A DNA stretch of 64,000 bases from Kappaphycus alvarezii (Eukaryota > Rhodophyta > Florideophyceae > Gigartinales > Solieriaceae). Below, in pieces: positions 45,095-55,926 of the stretch. The stretch covers positions 744,001 through 808,000 of the forward strand of contig NADL03000517.1 in the NCBI GenBank assembly GCA_002205965.3, written 5' to 3'. Position 1 is the first letter of the stretch. Each line of letters starts with the position of its first letter. The position numbers were made by a program, and so were the translations under genes. A model generated the notes under the pieces. It did not search any database, was not told where the DNA came from, and saw only the letters and a program-made list of their open reading frames with translations.

Positions 45095-45170
45095 AAACTC
45101 CGTTACTATTCGAAAACTCCGTTACTATTCGAAAACTCCGTTACTATTCGAAAACTCCGTTAATATTCGA
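45095..45170 (+). repeat. 19-bp tandem repeat, four units
   Basis: The unit AAACTCCGTTACTATTCGA is repeated four times without gaps; the fourth has one change (TTAATATT). It lies at the C-terminal end of the DDE transposase relic on the other strand. Confidence 0.95.
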
Positions 45171-46945
45171 AATGACTTCATCAACAGCATTATATGTGGC
45201 TTTAGATCCTCCTTTCACGATGTAGTTGACAGTCGCAACCTTTTGGAGCAGGTATAAAACATTTTCTAATGCTTTCGTTGGATTTATGCCGCTCCAAATA
45301 GTTCGGCGTAAATCTTGGTATTTACCTATGCCGATTTGATGTTTCACAATATTTGAAAGCTTTTTGGAAACTCTTGTGCCCTTCAATGCTTTCGGCTTCT
45401 CTTTGGCCTCGGCTTGTATGGAGTTCATCTGTTTTTGATATCTATATCCAAAATCTGCGATACGATCCCGTTTCTGCGAAGCTCTTAGTAATTTCATTGG
45501 TGCTGATTTATTTGTAACCATAAATCCCACATGCAATGTTAAATGCGACAAATTGGTAGTAATTTATGCCTTCTCCCGTGAAGCTATCCCCCAAAAGACG
45601 CCCGCCGTCTTTGAAGCTTTTATTGACGAGTTGGTCACAGGGCTGGAGAAAGTGGGACGCATTTGTCGGAGCGACCTTGCCCACCATCTTATTATGGCTG
45701 CTTTCTTCTATCCATACCACACCATTCCTCTAATGAAACCCACCTATTGTCAATATGACCTCTTCATTTCCTAGTACGATCTTGATAAACTTAGCCATAT
45801 GTTTAACGGAAGCCTCTAGCCGGTCCATCTCCATCGAACCTTTCCTTCTTACCTAAATTACAGCCGTTTCAGCTGGAAACCAGTTGGATAGACAGTATCG
45901 ACTGCATTTTCCTCCTGTCACAGTCCGATTCTTAGTTGAAATCTTCACTGCTTCGAAACACTCCTTATTAGTCCGCTTCTCTATAACGATAAAGAACGGT
46001 GATACTTTAAGGCCACTATAAGACACGAAAAATACCTCTATAATGTATTGTGCTGAACAACAGGTTGTAGAGCACCGTTTCAATTCTCCATTTGGGCCGC
46101 TGGCTGACGTAAAAACCTTTATTTTCTTCCCGTAGATCACATCAATAGCCGTATCATCTACATTCCCTACTCGATGAGGGTTCTCAAGGAGCCCTGGGAA
46201 CCTTTGGCCAATATCTTCTGTAATATCAAGGAATGGCTTTATGTGTTCTGGATACTCGGCCTGTAGCTTGGCAGCCTCTTTAGACTCTAGTGCTCGAAAA
46301 AAAATGTCACGGTGGCACAATCGAAAGGCTCGAAGGGCATCTATACTTGGCGCACCACCCTAATATCCTTTCCTTCCGTCGGCTGCCATCCATGCCATCA
46401 TGTAAGCCAAACCTTCGTATCCGATTGCGGTTCCTTTCGCAGCAGCTTTTTTTCAATCGTCGAGCAACCAATGCTTCTCCTACTGTTTTGAGGACAGTAG
46501 TGCGTCCTTCACAGATATCAGAGCTGAGAAAAGAGCTCAGATCCTCTTTTTACAATCTTGGACGAGCAATGGGAGAGTTCATTAACAGTTGTAGCATTCA
46601 CACTCGTTGTTTGCCAATGCTGCGATTGCTCATCTTCAGCTTCCCCCTCATGCGAACTCGCATCAGGTTCACCGCCTCCCGTTGTCACATCCAGGAAGTG
46701 AACCGGTCCGCTATTCCCCTGCTCACAGCTCCCCATCCATTTATTTCCTCTACCCTGACCAGCACTGCGCTTTTCGAACGCTGCAACTCCCCGCTACCTG
46801 CTGAATGACTCCAATCTATGATAATGTCTGAACTGCTTTCTTCGAAGTTTGATCTCCGTTTCCATTCTGTATCTGAGGCCAACCGGGCCCTCTCGCTGTC
46901 TTCCTGCAAACCATCTCCTTCCTCTGTGTTCCCAACACTCCCCAA
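45144..46945 (-). pseudogene. CENP-B/pogo-type (DDE_1) transposase relic
   Basis: The best piece, 46320-45853 (minus), reads RDIFFRALESKEAAKLQAEY, then NPHRVGNVDDTAIDVIYGKK, which has the N.DE/DT first catalytic block of the DDE_1 superfamily, and SGLKVSPFFIVIEKRTN. Then come MVWIEESSHNKMVGKVAPTN and ASHFLQPCDQLVNKSFK (45720-45508), the P.N..H.LQP.D..V...FK block that follows the last catalytic residue. A basic, helical tail (45551-45144) ends in the tandem repeat. Upstream pieces to 46945 hold a possible, badly damaged DNA-binding part. Several frameshifts. Confidence 0.6.
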
Positions 46946-47580
46946 ACCTCACCGCAGCACGTACCTCTCCCCCACCCTCCACGCCGTACATGCCTCTCCC
47001 CCAGTCGTGGATTTTTTCTGTATCCCGCCGTCTTAGTATGCCTCTCTTTCCTGTGCAAAACGCTGTCCGTCTGTTCAAGGCGCTCTAATGAGATGGTCTC
47101 GGTTCTATATTCCGATGATAAGCATGTTCTTACTTGCAAGTACGAAGACGGTCAGGCAGGCCGTCATATTTTCCTTCGAAATGGTCTGCACCGCTTCTGC
47201 AACAAAGTCGTCATTACCGCTCTAATGGAACATCACCCCCCCCCCACCTAGTTCCACCTCTGAATCTTCGCCTTCGACGATTCGTGCTGACGTTTTCATT
47301 CAAGTGGCATAAGGTGTCGATCTCCGCGACGTAGCATTAGATGATACTGTCCCCCATCCCCTCGTACTCGCTTCTGAAATTAAACTGCACTTTACTTCTG
47401 TAAATACTTCATACATACTACTGCGAGTCAAACGGCTGTCCATTTCGAAATTGGACGCTTTGAAATTAAACTAACCCAAACGCCTTCTTTTCTCGCGGTA
47501 GACCGCCTGTGTAGCACGTCGCTTATTGTTCCCCTCGATTCCGACTGAGTACAACCGGTTTCTCACTGAACTGTAAGTGT
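46946..47580. other. Spacer between two transposase relics
   Basis: C/T-rich on the plus strand with an eleven-base C run at about 47237. Short overlapping frames on both strands look fortuitous. Confidence 0.4.
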
Positions 47581-47589
47581 GACCATCCT

Positions 47590-48420
47590 CCGCCCTCAAC
47601 TGGTGGTAGCTAATTCGTGAGAGCTGCACAAAGCTTAAATACTGCATCATAGATAGCCCCTCTCCGCCTCTACTTCCCTCCCATTACTCCACAGAGTGAA
47701 CACAGCCGGCCAAACCAGTTCTCCTCAATTATGCGATCGGAACAAATTTTGCTGTTCCTTTTACATCCTCAGCTGGTAAATACCAATTATTCGGTTTCTT
47801 TTTGGAATGATTGCCCGAACGAGCACCCCAGCACCCTGATATACCTGATCCATCAACACCTTCCAGTTTTGAGGATACTCTCCAGACAGTTCTCCAACAT
47901 CCGCTATGTTCACTTCTGACGGTGTCTTTTTTAAAGCCTTTTTGTGAAAACGCACATTTCGTTGGAAAATCTCCAGATCTACCACGCTTCCCGGGTAGTG
48001 CGCACTGCAGTTATAGCTTGCCCATTTTTCAAAACAACAAGTTCCACTTTATAGCCGTAGAGCTTGTGCTCTCCCGAGAAATATTTTTTCCACTCCTCCA
48101 TGTTCCCTGAAGGCCTGTTGCCTTGCTGAAACGTGGCGTATATGGCCTAACGCGCTCAAGGAAAATATCTGAATCGGATTTGGTTCTCAAGCAACTCACT
48201 AAATGGATAAAGCCAATCCGTCTCCTTTATGTAACTGTCGTATTCAAACTTCCATATTCCATCGATAAACTTAGTAACCATCTTTTCGAATTTAGGGCCT
48301 TTTAAATTAAAAGCACTAGCGGGGTATTTTGTGATGTCTTTCAACGCCGTTTGAAGCTCAACCTCAGCAATGTACTATCCATTCGGAAATGGAGCGCTAA
48401 TTTTCAAATCCTACGCGCTT
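47590..48420 (-). pseudogene. DDE_4-type transposase relic of another lineage
   Basis: On the minus strand from 48420: YIAEVELQTALKDITKYPAS, AFNLKGPKFEKM, then NRPSGNMEEWKKYFSGEHKL, YGYKVELVVLKNG, a broken middle, VRFHKKALKKTPSEVNIADV, LMDQVYQGAGVLVRAIIPK, SDRIIEENWFGRLCSLCGVM and VFKLCAALTN. This order (GEHKLYGYK..V.V, HF.G..AD-like, LMD.GYQGA, ENWFGRL) matches a transposase family I know from oomycete and algal genomes. The first Asp region is not visible and the Asp of LMDQVYQG lacks its usual Lys/Gly neighbour. Stops and frameshifts make it inactive. Confidence 0.55.
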
Positions 48421-48746
48421 TCGGAAATGGCGTTTTTTCATTTTTTGATTTTTCGTGTTTTTTTAATAGCACAGTTGTGCAGTTGGCGTACAGAAAAAAA
48501 TAGAATGGAGTATTATTTATTCAAATGCTATACTTTTATTTAGAATTCTTCATTTGGCAAAAATTCTTGGTGATATACGATTGCGCTGCAGAGATATTGT
48601 GATTTCGACAGATTTTGAGAATTTGCTCAATTTATGACAGAGAGGGCTACTGTAGATGATGACAAAGGTTATTCGTCTTTTATCCCCTTTATCAACTGTA
48701 CTCTGATGCTCGCCGGCCGGTCGTACAGGGACTTACAAAGTCAGAG
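48421..48746. other. AT-rich spacer left of Copia element 2
   Basis: No gene was recognised; T-rich runs dominate up to 48680. Confidence 0.4.
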
Positions 48747-48751
48747 CGCAA

Positions 48752-48987
48752 TGTGAAGATGACCGATGTCTCCCCTTGCTCGGGTGACCGGCGGCGACTG
48801 AACTCGCTCCTTTTATTCTGACCCTCCTCGGTCTTTGGGCCTTTCGAGGTCTTCTCTCCTTACAGTCACACCCTGACCTACTGCCTTACTGTAAGCCAAT
48901 ACTGGTCCCTTCAGCCGGACCCGGCTCAGCCCCTCCTGGGCCATTATTTTTTGGGCTCTGGTGCCGTACAGAGAACGATTCCCAACA
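48752..48987 (-). repeat. 3' LTR of Copia element 2 (236 bp)
   Basis: On the plus strand it runs from TGTGAAGATGACC to GATTCCCAACA. It shares long blocks with the LTR at 54255, for example TCCCCTTGCTCGGGTGACCG. Confidence 0.88.
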
Positions 48988-49233
48988 CCCCTCCTCAGTG
49001 TTAGCCATCACTTCTCAATGACTATTCATAGAACAGAAAAATAAACTTCATCAATATTATTCACTCAGAATTGAACTCGGTCCCTTGCGAAAAATTCAAG
49101 AACGAAAATATACTGCATTAAAATAAGAACATGGAGCTCAGAACCATTCAACCGTACGACTGTCTCAAATACAGAATCGTCAGAAAATTATCCACCACCC
49201 ACTCTTGTAGCCGTGATGCTGGAATAAATAAGA

Positions 49234-49692
49234 AAGGAAGAAACTTTACTTCATTGAGTATCTATCTTGTGCACTGCAGGTCTGACTATACGGCTAACTA
49301 GCCGGATGTTCCACGTCAGTAACGTCCAGTTGGGCACGCGATAGAATCGCCATTGCGACAGAAGACCACAGTTTGCAATTTATGCGCTGATAAATACGTC
49401 TGCGGATCACTCCTATGGTTGTGTTTAACTTCTCTGCGATGCGCGGGATGAAGTCTTCGAGGAACAGAATAGAGGCGGGGTATGGGGTACCCAAGGCATC
49501 AAAAGCCAGGGGCTGAAACTTGAAATTCGGTTCCTGGAGGGCGTTGTGCGAAGGGGGTGGGATTCGGCGTACCATTTTGCGCTCTAAGTCTTTTAATTTG
49601 TCTCGGTGGGCAATGTCGGCGGCGCCGCTGGCCATTTGTGTGTCCCTTGTGCGCACGCCTTGTTTGAACGGAGAGAAAACGGCAAGGTCGAA
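49234..49692 (-). mobile_element. Non-LTR retrotransposon 3' fragment, copy D, nested in Copia element 2
   Basis: The minus-strand reading FSPFKQGVRTRDTQMASGAA, DIAHRDKLKDLERKMVRRIP and LAFDALGTP matches copy C nearly residue by residue, and the 3' untranslated part matches base by base down to GAAGAAACTTTACTTCATT (plus strand, 49234). The 5' cut lies about 49692, after AAGGTCG. Copy D keeps about 20 bases that copy C lost near 20700, so D is nearer the ancestral form there. Confidence 0.8.
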
Positions 49693-49839
49693 AACATCAA
49701 GGTTGCGAAGTGTGTGGTATGAAAAGCGGAGTAACATCTTCAATTTCCCACCAGTGCTGACCGCGAAAGCGAATTGAGGGCCAGTGGCCTGTAAAAGGAC
49801 AGTAGGAGTAGATGTGTCAATTATTAATCCCACGCATTG

Positions 49840-52800
49840 CGAAGAGATTCAGCCTGAAAAGGTAAGTACTGACTGCAACGCTTAGATGTTCTCTTTTGGC
49901 TTGATAAAGACTTGGCGTCGAAGTAGATTTCTCAGTACTGCTCGGGCCTGCAAAATTTCCTTTTCAAAATGCAAAATTCCGCAATGTCGCTTCAATGTTC
50001 TCAAATAAACTGGTTTTGTAAGGATTTCTGAGACCTGGAGGAAGATTGAGATGTGTTCTAATCTGATTCTTCCACGCTAAATCAGATCTCTGATGTAATG
50101 ATACTTCACCGAGATATATTTTTTCTCGGCCCAATTTTTTCGTTTGTAGCGATAGCCATAGCGGCATTATTATCGACAAATACCGCGCTTGTGAAGATAA
50201 GAGCGGAATCAGCAAAACGGCTAAGCTTAACGAATTCCCAGAACAATTTCTGAATCCAAACCATTTCCTTTGCTCCCATCGATAAGGAAACATAATCCGC
50301 TTCCGCGGAGTTCAGGGCCACGACAGTTTGTTTCTTACTTTTCCAGCTGATCATGTAGCCCGCTGTTGATTTTCAATCTCATTTATTGCTTGCCCAATCT
50401 GCATCGGTAAACATTTCCAACTCCATATCGTTCCATGCATGATTTCTTGTAGGAAATAGTATTCCAAAGTTACTTGATCCTTCTATATACCTGAACAAAC
50501 TTTTAAGTTATTGTAAATGACAAAGTGTTGGGGAATGAACCTGTCGTTCAAGTGCACATATAGCAAAGCGAATGTCCAGTCGAGTACATACTACCAAGTA
50601 CAAGATTTCACAGATGCTATATCGATAGTAGGAGTGTGCTCTTGATGCAAATGGAATTTCCATTGCATTTGCGCCTGATAAATTAGCGTCCCTCGGGAGC
50701 GGAGTCCGCTCCATTGGCTTCGCTTAGACCGTGTTTCTTCAAAAGGTCTCTCGCATATCTGTTCTGCGAATTCATGATCCCTTGAGTCCCTTGTTTGATT
50801 TCCCATCCAATGCATGTTTCCATTTTGCCAAAAAATTTGACCTCAAATTGATCACTCATTTTCTTATTTGGTGTAGTCTAGGAGCGATAGGGAGTTTATT
50901 ACGAACATCATGTGGTCCACAGTAATACTAATGATGACAAATTGAGCCTCCACACGCTTAAAGAAAACTCTGGCATCTACAGACGACTATACGAACTTCC
51001 AACTTAGCAAAACTTGTAACAGTCGAGAGTCCCATATCTTCCCAGCTTGCTTTGCGCCATACATAGATTTCTTTAGAAAACAGAAATTTCCTGGTCGCTC
51101 CTCAACTCCAGTAGAATCAGTTGGTTGTTCAATGTAAATCGGTACATCTATCTTCCCGTGTAGATACGCATTACTTACGTCCCCTCCTTCGACGAAAAGT
51201 CCTTCTGCAGAATCTATTGCAAGGATCATACGTATAATCTCATGTCATGCAACGGGGGCATAAACATTTTCGGGATCGAAATCAAGACCTGAGTTTTGTT
51301 TGTCACCCAGTACCACGCACCCATCTTTGTGAAGGTGAGTCTTGGCTTCCTTATCAAGATATTTTAAGCGAAGTATCCATGTGATTGGTACCACTTCCAT
51401 TTCTGAAGTGCGTGGCGTGTAAGACCAGGGTTCACGCATGCGAAGAGCTTTATACTCTCTGTCAATTGCTCCGCGTCACTCTTTTGATTTGATTACGTCT
51501 TTGAACATTAGTGGAAGACGAGGATCTTCTGTGTTTGCCTTTGCGAAGGTGCTTGAAAATTCCGGGGCTCTTTGATTATCCTGAAAATTCTGTATCAACA
51601 TTTCGTCTGCGTGACCATCAAGATCTCGATTGTTCTCTAATCCATATTGTCTTTCGATTCCTTCAAAGGGGGATGAAACACCTGGCAGTGTTTCAGAATT
51701 GCATGGGCTGATGTCTTGACGCCGTTTGCAGATGATTTTCCTTCCTGGGACGTATATTCGGTAAATTTTTTCCTCGCTTTCCAAGCCCATAAAAAGCCCA
51801 TGTAACGCGAGGGCTGAAATTTTCCTGTTCCTCCGACTTTCAGGCCTATAAATGAAAGCGATACCATGTTGGCTGAATTCCGGAGGGTTCTTGAAGTCAA
51901 TTCTTGTTCTGCAGACCCAACGCAAAATTCGTATTTCCTTATTGATTCTATCAGATGGTAACCGATTTCTAAACCATTTTCAATGATGCATGGCCTCTAC
52001 CCACAACTTTTGATTCAAATTGGATGCGAATAGCAGGACAGGTGCATGAGTCCCTAGTTCCTGCATAAATCTTTCTGAAACTCCACTGCTTTGAGAAGCA
52101 TGTGGAGGTGAATATTCGAGATGCATTGCGTTTTCAAAACGGAAGCTCTTGACATCAGTTGCAATATTTTCTCCAGCACGATCCAATCGAAAGCTGAGCA
52201 GTCTAAACCCAGTTTCGTTTTCCGATCTTTTCTCGTAGTGCTTAACAGCTGGGTGGAGGTTACCCTTTGCCTTGATAAAATTCACATCAGACTTGCCTGT
52301 AGAGTTGACCAAAAAGCCAATGGTGTAGTCATTATCACCCAAAGATGTTGTCACCAGCTTCCGCGAAATATCCAGGTGGACCAACTCCAAAGGTTTGACA
52401 GTCATTCTTTGATTTGGTTGTATTGGCTCTCTCCTAGCCTTGGCAACTTGACATAGTATGCAAGAAAAGCTCAACAGAATGCTCGATGGGAACTTTGGTA
52501 CGTCTTCAACCATTGAAGATAACTTCATATAACGGTTTTCCATAGGTTGCCCAGTTTTACGATTCCATTGAAGTGCGAGCTCTGCTTCAGAGAGGGATGC
52601 TGAAGAATTGAAGAATAGGCGGATGTTGCTTTATATTTTCTTTGTGGTAATTTGGTTCCTAGATCCCGTCAGGTCAGGAGTGTAAATTCCATCATCTACA
52701 ATCAGTGTACTAGACACAGGTTCCTCGGAGCCTCGCTTGAACAAGAAACAGGTGCTGATAAATTAAACGGCTGGGAGGTCCACAGTGAAGAGGATGCGGA

Positions 52801-54141
52801 ATTCTTTTGAAAGCATCCCGACCGAAAGGATATTTGTTGTAAAATCTGGATCATGGTATGCTTCAACAATGAAGCCACCTTGAATAGTAATCCGCGCTTT
52901 TCCTTTCCCAACAATAACTGATGTACCACTAGCTGCCTGTACGTCCATCGCTTCTAGAGATTAATACTCAAAGAAATATTTTCTCCCAAAAAAAGAAATC
53001 TTGCGACCCCCTGGAGTCGATTAGCGCGAAAACAGGTCTTCTTCTCCCCTAATTTTGGCTACATTGCTCCGAAACTCGACCTTAGCCATGAAGCCCCACA
53101 TGAATGGGTCCTGTTTTCTGCCTTGGTAACTCCGCTCATTACATTGAATCGTGCTTTGTTGTTTTCCGGCTTTTGCAGGGTTTGCATGACGCGCATGAGT
53201 CACTTCCTGATTTTCCGGGCTGACCTTCGTAGAATAAGGTGTTGTACGAGATGGGTTGAATAAATATCGATTATCATTCGATGTAAGTGAACCTCATCTT
53301 CGCACGCTTCTTTCCCTACTTCTTCCAAAGAGCCTCCGCCCACGACCGCTATTGTGTTCACGTCTCCCTCTGTTTGCGAAATCATCCTGTAGATTCCAAA
53401 AATCCTTCGCAAAATGACCCTGCTTTCCGCATACCCAACACACTACTTCATTTCTTTTCTTCTTATTGATTCTATCCTGTTACATTCCAACTTGACCAAA
53501 CTTTGCTGTGGAGGCCTTCGGTACATGAAATTGAGCTTTAGTTTCTTTCACAAAGTGGAGCCTTGACAGCTCAGTTTGAACTTCCGTAGTCAATTCTTCG
53601 AAACTCATCTTTCCAGCCAACATAGCGATTGGTGGGAACTGTTCGGGTAGTGTTCGAATCATTCTCGCCTTTTTGTCTTCTTCATCCATTGTTTTGTCGT
53701 ACGATCCGAGTTTCCCAAGAATGTCATAGAATTTGTTAAGATGATCGTCAAACTTTTCATCCATTTTGAACTGTAGATCTTCTAATTCTTGTAATTTTAA
53801 TTCTTGTTGCAAATTGATGAACATCTGGTTTTTTGAACTTTTGTACAGCTTTGACAAAGCATTCCAAAGTTCCTCAGCGGTTCATTGTTGTCAATAATAG
53901 TACCAAGTTGAGCCATCGGACCATTCGTAGGTGTCAAAAAGATCTCAGACTTGGCGCGGATCATCCTCTTCCTCCACATTCGATTTTCATCAAGAGAAGC
54001 AGAATCAGGAGGACAATTTTGCAAACCTTGGTGATCAATATCTTCCCGGTGAATGTATGCTCGTACATGGCGCCTCCGATTGATGAAGTCTTTCGTCCCC
54101 GTAAGCTTTGGGGGCTTCGTCACCCCGTCGATTTCCGGCAT
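49840..54141 (-). pseudogene. Gag-Pol of Copia element 2
   Basis: From 54141 leftward: Gag (MPEIDGVTKPPKLTGTKDFI; then MDEKFDDHLNKFYDILGKLG and FEELTTEVQTELSRL), a knuckle CWVCGKQGHFARDF with the last Cys changed to Phe (near 53440), a protease remnant ending FTTNILSVGMLSKE (near 52830), integrase with LELVHLDISRK, FRLDRAGENIA and PPHASQSSGVSERF (52400-52060), reverse transcriptase with FVEGGDVSNAYLHGKI, FLKKSMYGAKQAGKIW and a damaged catalytic box ISITVDHMMF (near 50930), and RNase H with MISWKSKKQTVVALNSAEAD and FVDNNAAMAIA (50354-50110), then EILTKPV near 50000. Compared with element 1 it is another Copia lineage. Stops and frameshifts are frequent. Confidence 0.8.
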
Positions 54142-54254
54142 GGAAGCTTTACGATCTCAAGCGGATGTGAAGTAAAAAAGGTGTGTTTCGAAAAACAAGA
54201 AAGGGTTTGCAATCAAAGAGGGAAGATTGTTATGGTTGAAAAGCGATGCTACCA

Positions 54255-54490
54255 TATTACGATGATTGATATCTCCCCTTGCTCGGGTGACCGGCGGCGA
54301 CTGCACTCGCTCCTTTTATTCTGACCCTCCACGATCTTTGGACCCTGCGCGGTCCTTCTTCCTTACAGTTACACCCTGAACTACTAGCTTACTGTAAGCC
54401 AATACTGGTCCCTTCGATCGGACCCGGCTCAGCCCCTCCTGGGCCATTATTTTCTGGCTTCTAGCGCCGTGCACAGAACGAATTCCAACA
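54255..54490 (-). repeat. 5' LTR of Copia element 2 (236 bp)
   Basis: On the plus strand it runs from TATTACGATGATTGA to GAATTCCAACA. Its inner end has TA where TG is expected, a single transition. Length equals that of the other LTR. Confidence 0.85.
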
Positions 54491-54582
54491 CGCAACTATT
54501 CAAAGTCAACTGTAAGCAACGGGAGCGTTCATGGTCCAACATTTGGGTGCTTCACGTACTGTAACAGAGAAGGCGGGACTTA

Positions 54583-54666
54583 GTGTACTGTACTGTACAC
54601 TGTACAGTACATGTACTGTACAGTATAGAATATACACTTGCTGTACTGTACAGTACTTTACGGTAC
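54583..54666. repeat. Dense cluster of GTACTGTAC-type palindromes upstream of OSCP
   Basis: The 84-base stretch is built almost wholly of overlapping TGTAC/GTACA units. It holds a perfect 26-base palindrome at 54599-54624 and a perfect 14-base palindrome, GTACTGTACAGTAC, near 54642-54655. It lies between the target duplication of Copia element 2 and the OSCP start, 265 bases from the ATG. Confidence 0.9.
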
Positions 54667-54930
54667 ATAAGTGAAACAGCAGAAAATTTCGAAGTTGCAA
54701 CTATCCCATCCACTTGATTATTCTTCTGAGGGACAGCTGTCCAATTCCATGTTTCCTTTTGACGCGCACCGGCAATCACTCGATACTGTGGATGGTTCCT
54801 CGAGTACATCAAACCGACCGATCTCCATCCGCAGCACATTCGATCGGCAATTGCTCTTTGCAAGAAATAGGAAAGCAAAGAACTCGAACCGGCAACCTTT
54901 CCATCAGCGGTTCACACCTGATCCCCCATC

Positions 54931-55584
54931 ATGCTGCGTCATGGATCCCGTCTTCTTGCGCGCTCATTCCGTGCGTCCGGGCCTTCGCGTCATATGAGCG
55001 CTGCGGTAGAGGTGGAACCTCCCAAAGCCTTTGACACTGCTGGACGTTACGCCAATGCGCTTTACAATGCTGCTAAGAAGGGCAATGTAGTGGATGCCGT
55101 TTCTGCGGATGTCGCGCAGATGCAATCTCTGCAGGCAGCCAATTCAACTTTGAATGAGTTTTTGCTCAACCCAACTCTGCCGCGTGCTGCAAAGACGGAG
55201 GCCATCGAGGAAATTGTTCAAAAGGCAGGCTTTTCCGTGGTGTTTTCCAACTTTTTGCGGGTTCTGGCGGAAAATGGTCGAACAGCTGAAGCAGCAAAGA
55301 GCTTGGCGTCTTTTCAGGAGATCATTGCAACACTGAAGGGTGAAGTCACATGTAAGGTAACCACGACCGTGCCATTGACTGAGTGGGAGCTGGCACTGCT
55401 GAAAAAGAAGATTAAGCAACGTTTCTTTGCTGATAACCCGGACACTGAGCTTGCTGTGGAAACGGCCATTGATGAAGATTTGTTAGGTGGTTTAACCGTT
55501 CAGGTCGGAGATCGGTTCATGGACTTGTCCACCCGCACCGAGCTTCGTAAGCTACAGGAGGTTATTCTGAAATCGGTCGCGTAA
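54931..55584 (+). CDS. ATP5PO: Mitochondrial ATP synthase OSCP (delta-type) subunit
   Basis: OSCP joins the peripheral stalk to the top of the F1 head of mitochondrial ATP synthase. The 217-residue product starts with an Arg/Ser-rich presequence (MLRHGSRLLARSFRASGPSR) and continues GRYANALYNAAKKGN (the conserved start RYA.ALY of the N-terminal helical domain), FLLNPTLPRAAKTEAI, FSNFLRVLAENGR and, in the C-terminal domain, TTTVPLTEWELALLKKKIKQ, DEDLLGGLTVQVGDRFMDLS. The latter, D..LLGG..V..G....D.S, is the family signature. Length and intact frame are normal for the mitochondrial form; the bacterial and plastid homologues are called AtpH/AtpD, but the presequence type and residues favour OSCP. 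The palindrome cluster lies upstream. It is convergent with RsmG, 342 bases apart. Confidence 0.93.
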   Translation: MLRHGSRLLARSFRASGPSRHMSAAVEVEPPKAFDTAGRYANALYNAAKKGNVVDAVSADVAQMQSLQAANSTLNEFLLNPTLPRAAKTEAIEEIVQKAGFSVVFSNFLRVLAENGRTAEAAKSLASFQEIIATLKGEVTCKVTTTVPLTEWELALLKKKIKQRFFADNPDTELAVETAIDEDLLGGLTVQVGDRFMDLSTRTELRKLQEVILKSVA

Positions 55585-55926
55585 ACCAAAAAGGTAAAGG
55601 TAGTGACAAGTACTGTTATTTTTTTGTGGAGATGCCTGTTAAAGATGGCGTAACATCGTGGCAAGACTTTGCCTCCTTGGACAATCACTATCCCACTACT
55701 CTGCAATACCATTCAGAATAATGTCAGGCACTTGATTCGAATACAACAGTCCAGCTTGGAATTCACGGAAACCAGTGCATGGCTCGAGAATCCCACGACA
55801 CTCGCAGGGTTGAGATTGCCTTCACACAGCAGCCGTCTTCAAATAAAACCAAATTGCCTCGCTCACATCACACCGCCCTCTTCATGTGCCTCCAAGCTGC
55901 GTATCCGATGGAAAGGTGCAAACGTT
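55585..55926. other. Convergent 3' spacer between OSCP and RsmG
   Basis: The stretch must hold the 3' ends of both genes. No canonical AATAAA is placed clearly for OSCP. No further gene was seen. Confidence 0.4.

Larger units (their letters stand above)
48752..54490 (-). mobile_element. Copia element 2, full length, minus strand, with a nested LINE fragment
   Basis: The element of 5739 bp lies between the 5-bp direct repeat CGCAA (48747-48751 and 54491-54495). Both LTRs are 236 bp. In the minus direction each LTR begins TGTTGG. The 5' LTR is followed at once by TGGTAGCATCGC, a plausible primer-binding site of the initiator-Met type. A purine run GAGGAGGGG precedes the 3' LTR. Gag-Pol between them has Copia order but many stops. 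A piece of the window's non-LTR family (49234-49692) sits between RNase H and the 3' LTR. Confidence 0.88.

Noticed and set aside
45095-45170. CRISPR-like array
   Set aside because: The 19-bp units follow each other without spacers, so this is a plain tandem repeat.
46290-46808. 172-codon plus-strand frame
   Set aside because: It is antisense to the CENP-B/pogo-type transposase relic and is C/T-driven in composition.
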